From JBBDSV01 sp040904785 (GTDB taxonomy: Bacteria; Actinomycetota; Nitriliruptoria; Nitriliruptorales; Nitriliruptoraceae), in contig JBBDSV010000095.1 in assembly GCA_040904785.1 (NCBI GenBank), positions 7,116 through 71,115 of the forward strand: DNA of 64,000 bases. Direction: 5' to 3'. Of the stretch, positions 62,640 through 64,000 are shown piece after piece. Position 1 is the stretch's first letter. The number at the start of each line of letters is the position of its first letter. The notes below the pieces were generated by a model, which saw nothing but the letters and a program-made list of their open reading frames with translations, had not been told where the DNA came from and searched no databases. Both the position numbers and the translations under genes were made by a program.

Positions 62640-63524
62640 TCAGACCTCCTTGGCGAAGGTGCGGGCGCCGCGCAGGAACACCGCGTACCCGAACACGAAC
62701 GCGGCGATCGCAAAACCTGTGGCCAGCGCGACGCTCTGTGCCGAGGGCCATGCGGGCGGTCCGGAGATGATCGTGCCGCCGACTTCGACGACCGGTCCGT
62801 AGAGCGGGGCACGGAACGCCTCGACGAGCCAAGTCATCGGATTGACCGCCAGGATCTGGGCGACGACCGAACCGGGCCCCAGCTCTGCGTGCACGAGCGC
62901 CAGCGGATACAGCACCGGGGTCGAGTAGAACCACACGAGGAAGATGACAATGAACAGTTCCTGCAGGTCACGGAAGACGACGTTGACCGCGGCGAACCAC
63001 ATCGCCATGCCCGAGGCGAACACCGTGAGCAGCACCACGGCGACCAACGCACCGGGCAGGTGGAGCAGCACGCCGGTCCCCCGGGTGACCGCGAGGTACG
63101 GCAGGATGACGAGCAGCGCGAGCAGCAGATGGACGAGCTGCGCGAGCACATGCGACAACGGCAGCACCTCGCGGGGGAAGTACACCTTCTTGACGAGATC
63201 CCCGTTGTCGACGATCGAGTGGATCGCGCCCTGACACGAATTCTGGAAGAACTGCCAGAAGAGATAGCCCGAGAGGAAGTACGCCGCGAACGCGTCGACC
63301 GGGATCGGCACGACAAGCGTGAAGACGACGGTGAACACCACGGTCATCAGCGCCGGTGTCAACATCGACCAGACAAACCCGAGCGCCGAGTTCTTGTAGC
63401 GAACCTTCAACTCCTTGCGGACCAGCTGCGCGAGCAATTCGCGGGCACGCCACAGGTCGGCCAACTTGGACGTGGACAATCGCAGGGTCCGCCCGCGCAT
63501 CGGCGCAGCTGCGCGTTGGTTCAC
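62640..63524 (-). CDS. Polysaccharide ABC exporter permease (Wzm/TagG-like)
   Basis: A 294-residue ABC-2 type permease with six hydrophobic helices. ELLAQLVRKELKVRYKNSAL, LGFVWSMLTPALMT, VYFPREVLPLSHVL and NPMTWLVEAFRAPLYG are typical. With the ATPase downstream it would export a lipid-linked polysaccharide or wall polymer. The GTG at 63524 has AGGTGA six bases upstream; an ATG at 63500 is an alternative. Confidence 0.92.
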   Translation of the reverse strand: MNQRAAAPMRGRTLRLSTSKLADLWRARELLAQLVRKELKVRYKNSALGFVWSMLTPALMTVVFTVVFTLVVPIPVDAFAAYFLSGYLFWQFFQNSCQGAIHSIVDNGDLVKKVYFPREVLPLSHVLAQLVHLLLALLVILPYLAVTRGTGVLLHLPGALVAVVLLTVFASGMAMWFAAVNVVFRDLQELFIVIFLVWFYSTPVLYPLALVHAELGPGSVVAQILAVNPMTWLVEAFRAPLYGPVVEVGGTIISGPPAWPSAQSVALATGFAIAAFVFGYAVFLRGARTFAKEV

Positions 63525-63644
63525 GGCGTCACCTGTTTCCCCGACGTCGCGTCGGCGGATCCATCTGCAGCGGACGTTTCTACCACAGTGCACCCCCAAC
63601 GGCGCCGCTGGTGCCGCCGAACGCCCTCGCAGCCGCCACGGCGA

Positions 63645-64000
63645 TCAGCCGTCGACGTGTTCGAGCGGCTCGACGGTCGCGCCGTGCGCCACTCGCGCCC
63701 CCGCACCGATGACTGCGCCGTCGCCGACCACGACACCGGATCCCAGCTGCGCACCGGCGGCGATGTGCGCGTCGAACCCGACGATGGCCGCGTCAAGTGG
63801 CGCGGCGACATCAACTCGGTCGAACACCACCGACGAGCGGATGCGCACCGGACCGTGCACCCGCGCGTCGGCGCCGATGGTCACATGCGGCCCGATGATC
63901 GAGCCGGCGGCGATTCGTGTGCGTGCGCCGATGACCACCGGACCCCGCACGACGACATCGCCGTCGAGGACGACGTCGTTGCCGAGCCAGACGTCGCCGT
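63645..64000 (-). CDS. Hexapeptide-repeat protein, C-terminal part (sugar nucleotidyltransferase or acyltransferase)
   Basis: The frame is open to the right edge, so only the last 117 residues are seen. They are a left-handed beta-helix with repeating hexapeptides such as VVIGARTRIAAGSIIG, HVTIGADARVHGPV and GSGVVVGDGAVIGAGARV, ending LEHVDG. Such helices end GDP-mannose pyrophosphorylases and other sugar nucleotidyltransferases and form acyltransferases. Nearness to wbbL- and Wzm/Wzt-like genes and the M. tuberculosis gene order favour a sugar-nucleotide enzyme. Confidence 0.7.
   Translation of the reverse strand, partial: GDVWLGNDVVLDGDVVVRGPVVIGARTRIAAGSIIGPHVTIGADARVHGPVRIRSSVVFDRVDVAAPLDAAIVGFDAHIAAGAQLGSGVVVGDGAVIGAGARVAHGATVEPLEHVDG

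Overview
The window is a high-GC stretch of an Actinomycetota chromosome. Three things place it there: two WhiB-family iron-sulfur regulators, coenzyme F420 genes (cofD and a two-domain fbiB), and an RsrA/SigR-type redox sigma pair. It is not mycobacterial, because atpF and atpH are separate genes and the hibernation factor is a short form. The class Acidimicrobiia is a reasonable guess but is not proven by the sequence. A run of 10 Ns at 21960-21969 shows a draft, probably metagenome-derived, assembly.

Positions 1-7.5 kb hold the end of a methylmalonyl-CoA epimerase gene, a cyclophilin, two small conserved proteins, a tandem 3-hydroxyacyl-CoA dehydrogenase, a CPBP protease, a SpoIID/LytB protein and murA. 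From 7.6 to 31.4 kb, read mostly on the minus strand, lies one long housekeeping block: argS-lysA-hom-thrC-thrB / talC-like / rho-rpmE-DUF1385-prfA-prmC-tsaC-glyA-wecA / atpI-like pair-atpB-E-F-H-A-G-D-C. It joins aspartate-family amino-acid synthesis, transcription and translation termination, envelope lipid-linked sugar synthesis and the complete F1Fo ATP synthase. The same order is known around Rv1292-Rv1315 of Mycobacterium tuberculosis.

From 31.6 to 34.4 kb a tRNA-Arg(CCG), a cystathionine beta-synthase and a cystathionine gamma-synthase/lyase sit on the plus strand. From 34.7 kb to the end the order follows a second conserved actinobacterial block, that of Rv3219-Rv3265c: whiB1-like, pdtaS-like kinase, RsrA/SigR pair, secA, hpf, comF, pmm, DUF3499, metallopeptidase, whiB2-like, cofD (fbiA), fbiB and a wbbL-like glycosyltransferase. 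The window ends in a Wzm/Wzt polysaccharide exporter and the tail of a hexapeptide-repeat protein.

The least explained part is 36.5-39.0 kb: a fumarate-reductase-superfamily flavoprotein lacking two catalytic residues, a stand-alone 2Fe-2S protein, a lone sigma-70 region-4 protein and the PdtaS-like kinase, all in one direction. Other points of note are a naturally fosfomycin-insensitive type of MurA, a repeat-expanded Rho, a possible mobile-element remnant at 48.7-49.1 kb, and two genes shorter than 60 codons (1406-1534 and 47095-47271).
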